Source of the DNA: Dichomitus squalens LYAD-421 SS1
Lineage: Eukaryota > Basidiomycota > Agaricomycetes > Polyporales > Polyporaceae
Length of the DNA: 52,020 nt
NCBI RefSeq assembly: GCF_000275845.1
Contig: NW_006766915.1
Location: 1 to 52,020 of the forward strand
Direction: 5' to 3'
Positions 11,736 through 22,269 of the stretch are shown here, piece after piece (the stretch's first letter is position 1; every line of letters begins with the position of its first letter). Under the pieces are notes generated by a model. The model made no database searches. It saw nothing but the letters and a program-made list of their open reading frames with translations, and was not told the DNA's origin. The translations under genes were made by a program, and so were the position numbers.

Positions 11736-14700
11736 TCAAACGCCTAGCGGCCTCGCCGTCGTCCCTATTCGCGTATTCCGTCTCGACGCCTTTCCACCGC
11801 CAGGCTTCTCCATCGCCGACTTGAGCGCGCGGATAGTCGACACGATCTCTCCTGCACACCAAAATCAATCAATCATACGGCGCTAAGTCGGAGAGAAGGG
11901 CAGTGCACTCACCGGCAAGCTTGGGGCTCTCCGCCTCGAACTCATACCGCTTGTTCCGGTCTGCACCACTGTGCACGACGAGCTTGAACGTTGAGCTGTT
12001 CTTGCTCGACTGCTGGCATGCAACCACACTCTTGAGGTGGTACGAGGACGTCTTGCCACTGTCGAACACATGCTTTGCCTTCGTCACCGTAGGGATGATC
12101 TTATTCGTGACAGTAAGCGGATTGAGCATCAATGAGAGGGAAGACGGGATACGTGCATGAATGTAACCGCCATCAATGGCAAGCATACGAGCGCTGCGAG
12201 TGACCAGCATTGGCATCTTGCGGTACACGGTGTATTTCTGCGGAACCAGCCTTTAGTACGGGAATAGCATCTCAGGGGAACGTCTCAATTACCCTGTACG
12301 CATTCATGTAGTCGAGCACTTGGCTCATGTGCTGCTCTTGAGCGGCGGTATCCGTGGTGAATATTGACGCTAGAAGAGAAACAACGTTGTTCAACGCGTC
12401 TTGCATGGAGTTCGCCCCCGAAAGTGCTCACCATTCGGGTCGGTCGTGGCGCCCTTCCTCTCCCGAACCTCTACGCCGTACTCGCGGAGCATATTTTTCC
12501 TCATGAGGATGAGCTCGCGCTTGCCCTGCAAGCTGCGTACCGTACGGTCGAGCGGGATGTTCATCTTGACGTCGCCGACTTCGACGACGAGCGCGTAGTC
12601 CTTGGGGTCGTTTAGCTTGCGCTTCTGGATCACGGCGTCCAGCACCTCGGCCATGTACATCCCGCCCGAGCTATATTTCAACGCAGTTAGACGCGGAGAC
12701 AGTTGGCTCACTTGGGCGACGTACGCTTGAATAGTCGTCGAAACATGGCCTGGCTCATCTGCAGCGCTGGCGATACGGATACGGAGGAAGAGCGAAGGTC
12801 CGTGACTGGAGGACGGACCAAGCGAACTGGGGAATATGACCGATGAGCCAAGCGAGCCTCCATGGAAACCAGTACTTATTCCAAGCAGGGTCTCTGCAGT
12901 CGGAGGAACAAGTGTTCCGGCGTTGGTGGTCGCGTTGAGGAGGCCGGTCGATTTCTTCTTCACCACGACGCGGGATATTCTGCGTTGGATCTTCGACTCG
13001 AGGATCTTGTTCTGCTGAACTACAAGGGCATGGTGTCAGCGGGCGAGCCCGATCAGATGTCCTGCAATTGGACTCACTTTGAGATGGGGTAGCTTCCAGA
13101 ACGGCATAGGCATCGAAGTTGAACTTCGAAACCTTTCCAGTCCGGTCGGGTGCTGGCAACTGCTGTCAGCGTGGGTAGCGAGCATGTAGAGCTCAAGCGA
13201 CGTACGAGGGAAATCTTCGTCCACCTCCCCATCCTCTTCTGCTATCCGCATCACCCATCCAGCTGCGGAGCACTTGATCGCCCACTTCGGGTCCTCCTCC
13301 CCACTCAACCCCTCGTCAATCTTCGGCAGCCACCCATCCTCCCAATACGTGAACAACGCGAACCCGAGCACCTCCTCGAATGTCGCGTCCTTGCGGACGT
13401 TCAGCTCCAGCGCCCGGTTCGCAGGTTCGCGCGCCATAGGGAAGAACACGCGGACGACCATGCTCTCGCTCTCCGCGCGCCCCGATACAGCGCTATACAG
13501 CTCCGCAAACGGATTCGACGACGAGGAACTCGACGTCGCAGCCAGCATCGCGCTCAATGCGGACTTCGCAGGACGTACTGGGGCGACCGCCTTCCGCTCG
13601 AACATGCCATCGGGCGTCCGCGCACTGGACGACGCAGGCTTGATGGCTAACAGGCCGGGAGGAGGTCGTGTCTGGCTGTTTGCGGCCGTGCTAGGGGCCG
13701 GGGTGAGCATCTCGAACATCGCGTCGATCTGTCCCTCGTCGCGCTCGGGCGAGACGGACGGCCGCTCGCGCTCCTTGCCTTCGCGGACGGGGCTCAGACG
13801 TGAGACGCGCGCGCTCGTGCTCGGCGGTACCGGAGAGGCCATCATGGAAGATGCGGATGCGGAGGTGGAGATCCCAGAGAGCACCGACGCGTTCTCAGAC
13901 GCGCTGTCCGAGTTCATCCCTAGTCCTCGACTGGCCGCAAATTCACTTGACGGTTGTCAAGCTACGTGCAGGAGGGAAGAGTATCAGGAGCACTCACGGG
14001 TCAAACTCGTCTTCATTGAGTTCCATACTATCCCCATCCCCGTCAAAGTCCTCATCCTCCTCGTCCGCGAGCTCATCATCGCTGCTCTCCACCGGCTCAG
14101 GCTCAGGCTCTTCCTCGCTCGACGAGCTGGACTCCTCCGGGTTCAAATTCATCGCGACCATCGGCACCCGTGGAGCTACTCCCGGTGGGTGTGCCCGCGC
14201 AAGCAGCCTCTGCCTCCGCCGTCTCTCCATCTCCGCGGCGCCCTTGAAGTTGATGATTGGAACGAACGCTGGTGGTCTTAGCGCATCTGACTGCTGTCCT
14301 TCGGTCGCTGCCCCCCCGCCATTCGTCTGCACTGGAGAGGGAGCTGAGCTCTCTCGACCGCGCTCCTTGATGGGTGAACTCGGTGCGTCCGGCTTCGTGG
14401 GTGAGATGGGCGTCGCAGAGATGACTTCGGTCGTTATCGGGGTCTCCGTCGTCTGTGCAGCGGGACCATCCTGATCGACGCCGTCTGCCTCCCGCCTCAT
14501 CGACAGCCTGACGGAGTTGCGCGGCATCGAAGCGCGCTTGCCATTGACCCGCAGTCCCATCATGCCCGTCCGGGAGGGCCCAAGGATAGTTGTGGTGTAC
14601 TTAAGATTCGCCCCGGGGAAACCTGAGTGTCGCCTACGGACAGTTGGGGCAGACTCGTCGTCGGAAGGGGTGGGGGAGGTAGGCATAGCTACCTCGGGCC

Positions 14701-14912
14701 ATCGCTCGACGTCCGCGAGGCCAGAAGCATCGATATAGGGGTTGGAGTGAAAGCCGGGGTCGAGAGAGATGAGACGAGGGCCATAGGGGTCGTCTATGTT
14801 GCGGAGATAGTTGAGACGGAGGCTATGAATGAGATAGCTGGATACGGAGATGGGTATGACAGCACGCACTGATGGGATGGTGGACTCACTCCGTGTCACT
14901 AATGAGAGACAT
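11736..14912 (-). CDS. SIN1: Sin1/AVO1, TORC2 subunit (CRIM, Ras-binding-like, PH)
   Basis: Nine exons sum to 910 codons (909 aa): 14890-14912, 13998-14837, 13206-13945, 13078-13152, 12725-13019, 12432-12670, 12293-12369, 11913-12237 and 11736-11851. The N terminus MSLISDTDYLIHSLRLNYLR followed by NIDDPYGPR is the conserved Sin1 start, split by an intron after 23 nt. Residues about 450-575 are the CRIM domain (VVRVFFPM ... WAIKCSAAGWVMRIAEEDG ... PPPDRTGKVSKFNFDAY), which in other fungi recruits AGC-kinase substrates to TORC2. Residues about 637-735 form a Ras-binding-like ubiquitin fold (GGMYMAEVLDAVIQKRKL), and about 763-885 a PH domain (KYTVYRK ... FKLVVHSG ... AGEIVSTIRALKSAM). An acidic Ser-rich linker lies near residue 260. 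The 54-nt intron at 12671-12724 is a multiple of three and would be silent in frame if retained. Confidence 0.95.
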
Positions 14913-15496
14913 CCTAGCAGCTCCTTTCTCACTTGAGTGCTCTGATATTGTGGCTCGCGTGGCGTAGCTAGATGTCGCGTGGGCCCAAGCCCTCTTGGCA
15001 GATGCGGCACTGGTTCAGCAGAGTCAACACAAGTATTGAACCAAGTACCGGAAGCTTGTAGTGACCTAAGCGACCCTTCAGCCTCCGGTCGGTCTGAAGT
15101 ACTAGGTTCTGGCTAGTTCAGAGATCGGAAGTATCTGGTTGCAGGAGACTATAAAGAGGGTCAAGCGTAAAGCCCAAATCTCCGGGAAAGTCGGAGCCTG
15201 AGTATGATCGGAATGCTCTGCCGGCGGCACACGTTTAAAAACGACCACTTCCTTCAACCACTGTTAATCTGCCATTCATCCGTGCAATAAATACACACTC
15301 GACACTTGATGAATCCAACTGTAGGAAGCTGCGTGCTCTCCTGGACAGTACTAGCATGGCTAAACACCCTCAAGCATAACTCAATGGAGCATCAAAACAT
15401 ACACATGACAACGCAAAACTAAGTCGTGCAAAGCGGAACATCCCAAGCCCAGATTCCTCTAGCCGTCATTACGTCAAGGCATAAGCATACAGGGCA
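14913..15496. other. Intergenic, no gene seen
   Basis: This spacer of about 580 nt lies between the start of Sin1 and the stop of the MFS gene, both minus strand. It must hold the Sin1 promoter. I see no TATA box, repeat or coding signal that I can support. Confidence 0.5.
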
Positions 15497-17993
15497 TTAA
15501 ATCGAGTAGCGCTCCTATGATATCAGGTAAGACTTCGACCTAACGAAAGTCGGACAGGAGAAGCCTCGACTTACCCTCAGGATGGCGCCCTTCCACTGGA
15601 GCGCAGGCACGACAAGTAAGAACAGGGCCGTCACGATCGCAGCCTCGACGCCGAACGTCTGCAGCGCGCCATTCTTCGTCGCCCACGGCACCTGGAAGTA
15701 CGCGACACTGAACCCGCCGAGCGTACGCGCGAGGTTCACGAGACCGGAAATCTCTCCCTGGTTCCGCGGGAAGCAGTCGTTGCAGTAGGCGTCTGTGGTG
15801 TGTACGCGACATGGGTTAATTCTCGCCTCAGGACAAGGAGTGTACGGTACTCACAGACTGCGACAGTGTTGATCATGACAGCGACCTCGGCAATGCCCCA
15901 GCCCATGACGAGCGCGCCAAGACTGAGGTGCATCTGTACGGCGGATCCGAGGACGACAAAGCCAACGATATAAAGCACAACGGCGATATAGCATGTCCTA
16001 CGATTCCGCGATTCTCAGCTATCCTGCGCGTGTCCACCAAGTGTTCAGAGGCAGGACTCACCATAGACGGTTCTCGGCAATGAAGACACCGTTGTTGCGT
16101 CGAATAGACATATACATCACCCAGTCGTTGAAATAACGACCGAGAACCTCTCCAATGAGGACAGCGACCTGAAACGGGGTGAGCCATCGCAACACACCAT
16201 AGGCATCCCGACTCACAATAGGGGTCCCGTAGGCACCGGCGATGCCGAACTGGCTTAACCCGAACCCTACGGGCGGAGGGCTCCCAAGGAACACAGCATT
16301 CGTGGTCTATCGGAATATCATCAGAATCATCCGTCCCATCCCTCATACAGGACTCTGAATTGCACTCACGTTGATACCAATAGAGAAACCGAATACCAAC
16401 GCCTCAAAGAGCAGGATCATAAGCAAGTGCGGCCTCCAGACGACATTGAGGATGGAGAAGACGGCCTGGCGCCAGCTGTCGCGGTACTTCGCCATGCGCG
16501 CGCCCGTGATGCCGAGCAAAGTCTCAATGCGGTAGCGCAGACGCGACTGGGGACGAGGAATGGGGTGGGGGTTCGGGAGCTTGCGGTCATACATGCTGTT
16601 GAGAGCGCGTCAAGGAGAGACTCATTGACGACGGAGAGCACGTACGTCTCCTCGCCGAAGAACACAATCATGAAAATGACGAATGTACCATAGATGGCAC
16701 CTATGCCGTACGTCCACCTCCAGCTGTTGTACCGGTGAGTCAGGCTAGGCCACAAAGGACTGGAGACGGGGCAGCACGTACTTGATGCGAGCCACAATGA
16801 AGCCCATCATGAAGGGCGACAGGAAAGGCGAGATGATGAAACCCATGGTCCAGATGTTGAGCTGACATGAGTAGTCTCCTTCAGCAAACGATATCGTGCA
16901 ATCATACAAGAGGGCCATACCTTCCTCGCTTGCAGATGGAAGGGGAATAGATCCGTGACGATGTAAAGACCCTGGAGCGACCATGAGCGACCATTCCTCC
17001 AGATTTAACGTAGGTACGTACAGTGACTTGCGGGCATGTTCTGTAATATGGCACCGTTTAGTCGGACAACAAAGCACCAGAAAAACGGAGAGACGTACGC
17101 GAAGAATCCGTTCAAACACCGCATAGCTGTATGTGGTGTATTGTTAGCTAGGTCTAGGCACGGCAAGCTTCAAGATGGTTACCACGCACCAGTGAATGTA
17201 TTCAGATTAGGTGCGAAGGTGCATCCCACAAGCCAACCCAACGAGAGAATTTGCGACCAGAACAGGATGGGGAGACGGCCGAACCTGCGCATAAGCATCA
17301 CGGCGAAAATACCGCCCCATCCTGTCGATCGAGCCAGCTTGGTCAGCGCTTCTCTCTCTACATCCAACACAAAAGACTCATATACGTACCGAGGAGGAAA
17401 ATACTCCAGCTGAGAAAATGTCAATCTTCAGTTATCCATGGGGCAAGGTACAGGTACGTACTTCGAGGTAAGATCGTTGATGTGTCCAGTGGTCGTATTG
17501 AATTGCGTCGCAAGGGCGAAGATATCCGCAATACCAATTCCCGACTCAAAATCTGGCGTAATGGCAGCCAGGGTGATGATGAGCAGCTGGAAGTTCTTGC
17601 GGACATTTGACCACTGCGGGGACAGTCAATGCGTCAGTGTCTGTTTAATGACTACGCGCAGACTCACGTTCTGAGGATCGTCAGGGTCATCTAGAGGCTG
17701 CGGCCAAAGGACCTTCGTCCCGTCCTTTGACAACTTCAGACGGCTAGCGACAGCTTCACCAAATTCGCGCTTGGCTTCCCTGTACAACAAAGTTCAGTCG
17801 TACATCTCATCAGTCGAGATGACCGGACTTACTCGGGGTCGACGACCAAGCGTCCAGCATTATGCTCATGGTAGGACACGAGGTCAAATTCAGACCCGAC
17901 GTCAACTTGGGAGGTTGACTCTTGAGGGCCACGTCCCTTCTCGTCCACCTCGGAGACACTTGGATCTTGAACGTGCTTTTCGTCCGTCGACAT
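15497..17993 (-). CDS. MFS transporter, 12 TM type (paralogue 1)
   Basis: Sixteen exons sum to 545 codons (544 aa): 17833-17993, 17668-17779, 17462-17613, 17390-17409, 17190-17321, 17099-17126, 17022-17040, 16921-16971, 16782-16861, 16646-16723, 16370-16595, 16217-16306, 16062-16168, 15855-15997, 15575-15792 and 15497-15514. Every phase matches. After a hydrophilic N terminus come the first helices (ITLAAITPDFESGIGIADIF). Motif A in the loop between helices 2 and 3 reads LMRRFGRLPILFWSQ. Later landmarks are TDLFPFHLQARKLNIWTMGF, WRWTYGIGAIYG, the cytosolic central loop RYRIETLLGITG, VAVLIGEVLGRYFNDW and YCNDCFPRNQGEISGLVNLA. It is a proton-driven small-molecule transporter of unknown substrate. 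The 20- and 19-nt exons are unusually small. It is closely paralogous to the gene at 25723-28482. Confidence 0.93.
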
Positions 17994-19500
17994 CGCGGAG
18001 TGCCTCTTGCTGGTACCTTGTTTGGGTCCAAGGCGGATAGGGTGTCGAGCAAGGAGCTGGTAAGACACTGGCGGATGGCAAACGTCGTCCCTCGTTGGGT
18101 CCGCTACTTATCTATGCTTGCGAAACGCGGATATGGACGGCGCGTGGGAGCGACCCTGTGAGCATTCGCAAACATATTCAGTACCGAAACATCACTTACG
18201 TTTCCACGCTAGCCCCAGCCCCTTCCTTCATGTCTGACCCCGAGGGATGGAAGCTTCTTAGGTCAGTCATGTGATCGTGGCGCGTGTGCAGTCGCGTGAG
18301 CGTCTCCCCCTCATCGAACGACGTTTATAGTCACACGGCCACCTGCGCAAAATATCCTAGCGGGGATCTTGTTGCCTTGCCCCACTCACATACCATATAG
18401 GCCGATAGAGTGAAGCTGGTACAAGAGCAGAGGAGGGAGACGCGCCCTAGTTCCTCCGTCCTGGGCTCTGCAGCAATGTTGATCGGAGAACGCCCGCGAG
18501 ATCAGCGCGTTCGGACGGTGTCTATCCACTCGGTGAGAACTGGTGAGAACGGGTCACTGTGCCTGCCCCGACCTCTCACCCCTAGCATCCGCAGGTAAAG
18601 TTTGTTTCTCGTATTCCCACCAATAGAAACATTGACTAACTCGCTGGGCGCAAAGTTCGCAGGGCGAAGTGCGTCCGGTTGTCGTGGCGTTCCGTACGGG
18701 ATGGAACGTGGGAGCCTTGCAACTTGAAGGGAATGCCTCAAACATACTTGGCTGTGAACAATATAGGCAGAAAGAAATATGCGACCAACAGATGGCAACC
18801 CCACAGCATCGACTCGGAGTGCACTTGCGAGCTGCGCCTGCCCGAAGTCCTGATCAATGACGGCGTGCCAATGTCTAGTCGGTGAACGATTGAAATGATC
18901 GTCAGTGACGCTAATGCTATATGCGGATATGAGTCCGGACACTGCGTATCGCGGAATTAGCGGCAAGCTAAGAAGCTTGGTTGGGAGACTTACGGCGCGA
19001 TGCATGTTCCACAGCTCAATCCGTTGCTTTACAACAGGATCTTGTCATGCAAAGCTTTCATAGGCGTAGGCGACGGAACTGAAGTATTCGGTGCGGATCA
19101 TCGCAAGCACTGTATGGGTTTATCGTCCCTAATTATCGTGTTTCTGCAGTGGATCCTCTATAAATATCGTCTGCAGACTCTATCGGTGGCCATACCTCCT
19201 CGCCCATGGTCACCGTGAAAAGCCCGTCGCTTCATGGCTCTTCACGACTTGTTGAGCCCGTTGACGTGTCAATGACCAGTGGCTGCCAATGAGATTTGGC
19301 GTGTATTGATGGGACGAAGAAAGGTAAGCAGGGTAGTCTTCGATGTCCGGGAAAGCGGACAGCGGCCTAGGATGATCTCCAAGTAGTCTTACGTTCCGAC
19401 AGTCTATGTTGTTGCAAGCAAATGACAAGCATCATGGTTGGTGAGCAGAGCAGCTATTTGCGTAACAAAGGTCGCGGGCTCAGCGAACGACTGGGTCTGT
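17994..19500. other. Long intergenic stretch, no gene supported
   Basis: About 1.5 kb lies upstream of the MFS gene and next to the DUF6535 relic. A 167-codon frame on the minus strand (18502-19005) overlaps several plus-strand frames of similar length, lacks a recognisable domain and has no splice structure, so I leave it uncalled. A TATA-like CTATAAATA is at about 19158-19166. The MFS promoter should lie in 17994-18200. Confidence 0.4.
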
Positions 19501-19549
19501 CTCCATTAATATCTGCGCAGTATGAGTCTTCTCGAGGTTAACTCCTTGA

Positions 19550-19960
19550 GACGTTGATGCTCAAGGTTAGTCAGACTCGATCGTGTACGTGCGCAGCCCA
19601 CTCCGGGAATGCGAGATAAACGGTCCCTTTCTCCGTGCCTACACCGTTTAAGTAGCAGCATTACGCCATGCTGGCTCGGACAGTTGACCTCAGCTCCCAT
19701 CCCTACATCTGTCTTGTATAAGTGTACAGCAGCATAGTGCTAGCTAAGCACCAGTCTAGGACCTACCAATTGACCAATACAGCCGATCGGTGACCCGTAG
19801 CAAGCCACATAGATACCACTACCTATGTCATTGTGCGCTCTTCGTCGACATAGAAAAGCTGTTCATAGGACTCGTAGTCTTGATTTCTCGATGTGGGGGC
19901 CGCGCTCGCTGTATTCAACCGGAAGGGTGATTGACGAGGGACCTACGACAAAAGACACGG
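19550..19960 (-). repeat. Inverted duplicate, copy 2 (DUF6535 last exon and 3' flank)
   Basis: This is the reverse complement of the sequence at about 11240-11600. It includes a last-exon copy ending CTATGTCGACGAAGAGCGC, followed by the same 3' flank. The last-exon reading frame diverges after the shared Tyr-Val-Asp-Glu codons, so the copy does not end as the intact gene does. Confidence 0.75.
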
Positions 19961-20420
19961 ACGGAAGCGTCGAAAGGAGGGCTGATCTCCACCTAAGTGA
20001 CACTAAGTATCATGTGAAGCAGTCCGACACGGTAGTCCGAGTCGCCTTGCCGACCTACGGTACGTTGTCACGGTGTGCACGTTCAGGTGATCGGCGTCAC
20101 AAACGGCGCGAAGGGCAGCTGCCACAGCACGCTTGGACTGACGCCACCATCCTCGTTCTCCGCGCGCACCTGCTCACGTATCCCAACGACATTCTGGGGC
20201 AGACATATCACGGACGCGCCGTCAAGTGCGATACAATCAATAGAAGCAAGCACTCGAAGTGTAGGAGCTTGAAGCCAGAAACCCGTGATACGTCTCGCAG
20301 CGCTGCAGCCGATGTTCAGCGATCGCAAGGCTTCATTCAAAACGCCGCCCTCGGCGGTCAAAGAAACGCACGCCTCTCAAGAGGTGCGGCGGAATCGAGT
20401 GCGTACTTCGCCGTTCATAG
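19870..20420 (-). pseudogene. Truncated DUF6535-type gene relic
   Basis: Upstream (on the minus strand) of the duplicated last exon there is an open stretch at 20083-20361. It is rich in Leu, Ala and Cys (SLNIGCSAARRITGF; TLRVLASIDCIALDGASVI) and ends in a stop. It then needs an intron to reach the last-exon copy at about 19905. None of the conserved DUF6535 membrane segments is present, because the snurportin gene begins at 20479. I read this as the 3' end of a second, diverged DUF6535-family gene that lost its 5' part. The open stretch does not visibly align to the intact gene, so family membership rests on the shared last exon alone. Confidence 0.45.
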
Positions 20421-20478
20421 TGACGCGATGGTCTGATTGACCCCAGAATGGTTAGGCGCTAGAGGAGCAGAAACGGGT

Positions 20479-22007
20479 ATGCTCCTCGTTGCTCTCCACA
20501 AACCACATCTAAACCGAAAAACGTGTCCTCAGCGTCGCGCAGAGCGCATAGACTCCAGTAGACAACTAGACATCTTCGCGGACCTCAGCTTGGGACTGTC
20601 CGACGACGAGGCAGGCGAGAATGACGACCCGAATGCTCAGCCAAACATCGTTCGCCAGGGTATCACCCCATTTGCACCCATGTTGCCTCACACAGCGACC
20701 CATCCGGTGCCCGCTCCCAGTACTAGTGAGTCCGCGCAGCCTCCTGCCCCAGAGAGCAGCATGACGCAAGAAAAGAAGCGCTCAAAGAATAAGCGCAAAG
20801 GCAAGGGGCGCGCGCCGCAGCACCAGCAGGACGTTAGCATGGCGCAAGATTCCGGCGCGCCCCCTAGAGTCGCCGGAAAATCCAAGGTTAAGCACCCGAA
20901 GCCCAGCAAATGGGCAGACAAATGCATGTACGCGGAGCTCCTCGAGATGAGGGAGGGCGGGTTCGACGCCCCGGGCGACTTGCGCGACGGCATACCGGAC
21001 GACATTGAGACGGGATGGGTAGCCGTTACGCCCGTTCCCGCAGGAAAGCGCTGTCTCGCTGTGACCCACCAAACGTCAGGAATCGCAGGCGTCGGTGGGT
21101 GGCTTCTCGTCGATCAGCTGTCGGCGATTTGGAGTGCTCACAGTTGCCCACAGTGCCGAACACTACGTTGCGTTCGCGCGTGCTCGGGAAGCCGCTGATA
21201 AAGCCCTTCCCGTCGACCCTACCGCCACAGACCGTGCTTGACTGCATCCTCGACGACAACTGGCGCGACAACGGTATCCTCCACGTCCTCGACGTCGTCA
21301 CCTGGAAGGGCCAGGACCTCGGCGACTGCGAAACCCCGTTCCGGTATGCCTCCAGAGCCTCCCTGCCTCTTCTGCTTGGTGCACTGACACGACGCACGCC
21401 CAGGTTCTGGTGGCGCGACACCCGCCTCTCCGAGCTGCCCTCGTACCCGCCCCCACCCAACGCTTTCGCACCCTCCGCGTCCTCTCCCGCTGAACCCCAC
21501 CCCCCGCGCTACCAATTCCCGCACCCGACGGCGTTTGTCCCGATCCCATACCACACCAACACGACCCTCCCCAACCTCCTCTCCACCCTCATCCCCCTCA
21601 CGCGTGCGCCCCGCATTATCCCCGTCACCATTCCCGCTCCCGCAGATCACGGCGAGGGCGCGATGGACCTCGACGCCCCGCTCGTGCAGCTGCAGCACAC
21701 GAGCGCGTCCGTCGCACCCGACGGCCTGCTGCTGTACGTCGCGCAGGCGGTGTACGAGCCCGGGACGAGCCCGCTCAGCAGCTGGGTGCCGCTGCGAGCG
21801 TACCAGACGCGCGAGGCGCTGGCGCAGGAAGGGGCGAGCGCCGACGAGAGTCCGCTGGCGGTGTTCGAGAGGTATGTTTCGAGTCCTTCCGCTGCTGGTC
21901 GCGCGAGCTGAGATGAATTTACGACTCGCCTGCTTAGGCTCGTCCGGCGCAGACTTGCGTTGGGAGACGCGCATCGGGCTACGCCTGAGGTCGAGATGGC
22001 GCCATGA
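20479..22007 (+). CDS. SNUPN: Snurportin-1, m3G-cap import adaptor
   Basis: Exons 20479-21094, 21154-21343, 21404-21871 and 21938-22007 sum to 448 codons (447 aa), with introns of 59, 60 and 66 nt in phase. The N terminus has an RAERIDSSRQLDIFADLS block, followed by an acidic stretch, a proline-rich linker and a basic K/R-rich patch. The cap-binding domain starts near KWADKCMYAELLEM (residue about 143). It contains DDIETGWVAVTPVPAGKRCL, SGIAGVVPNTTLRSR and DCILDDNWRDNGILHVLDVV, and closes on LRAYQTREALAQEG. Snurportin recognises the trimethylguanosine cap of U snRNAs and carries snRNPs to importin beta. The initiator Met is uncertain, and a clear importin-beta-binding helix is not obvious in this model, so a short 5' exon may be missing. 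Confidence 0.9.
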
Positions 22008-22269
22008 TGGCCTCGGCTTCATGTCGAGTGTGTACCAGCGAATAGGAGAGCAATGTCGGTCATAATGTGTAATGCGAATAGAAAGCGCACGATAGCATCT
22101 AGGACGGGGAATGCATTACTGAGTATTGCCCGCGCGCACGCGGTTTCTACGAATCTACTGTGTAGTCTATGGATCCAATATCTTCCGTGTAGTCGGGAAT
22201 GCGGGTTGCGGATATGATGCGAGTGCGGATAAGTAACAATGTCCGTGTGCGTATTTTGTGCACCTCCAT

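Noticed and set aside
12391..12966. Long continuous minus-strand frame read as a separate protein
   Set aside because: It is the Sin1 coding region read through one in-frame intron; the flanking exons and domain order fix it as part of Sin1.
13274..14281. 335-codon plus-strand frame opposite Sin1
   Set aside because: It is the antisense shadow of Sin1's GC-rich exons, with low-complexity Ser/Arg runs and no domain.
18502..19005. 167-codon minus-strand frame as a gene
   Set aside because: No family resemblance, no splice sites and several overlapping frames of similar length; not supported.
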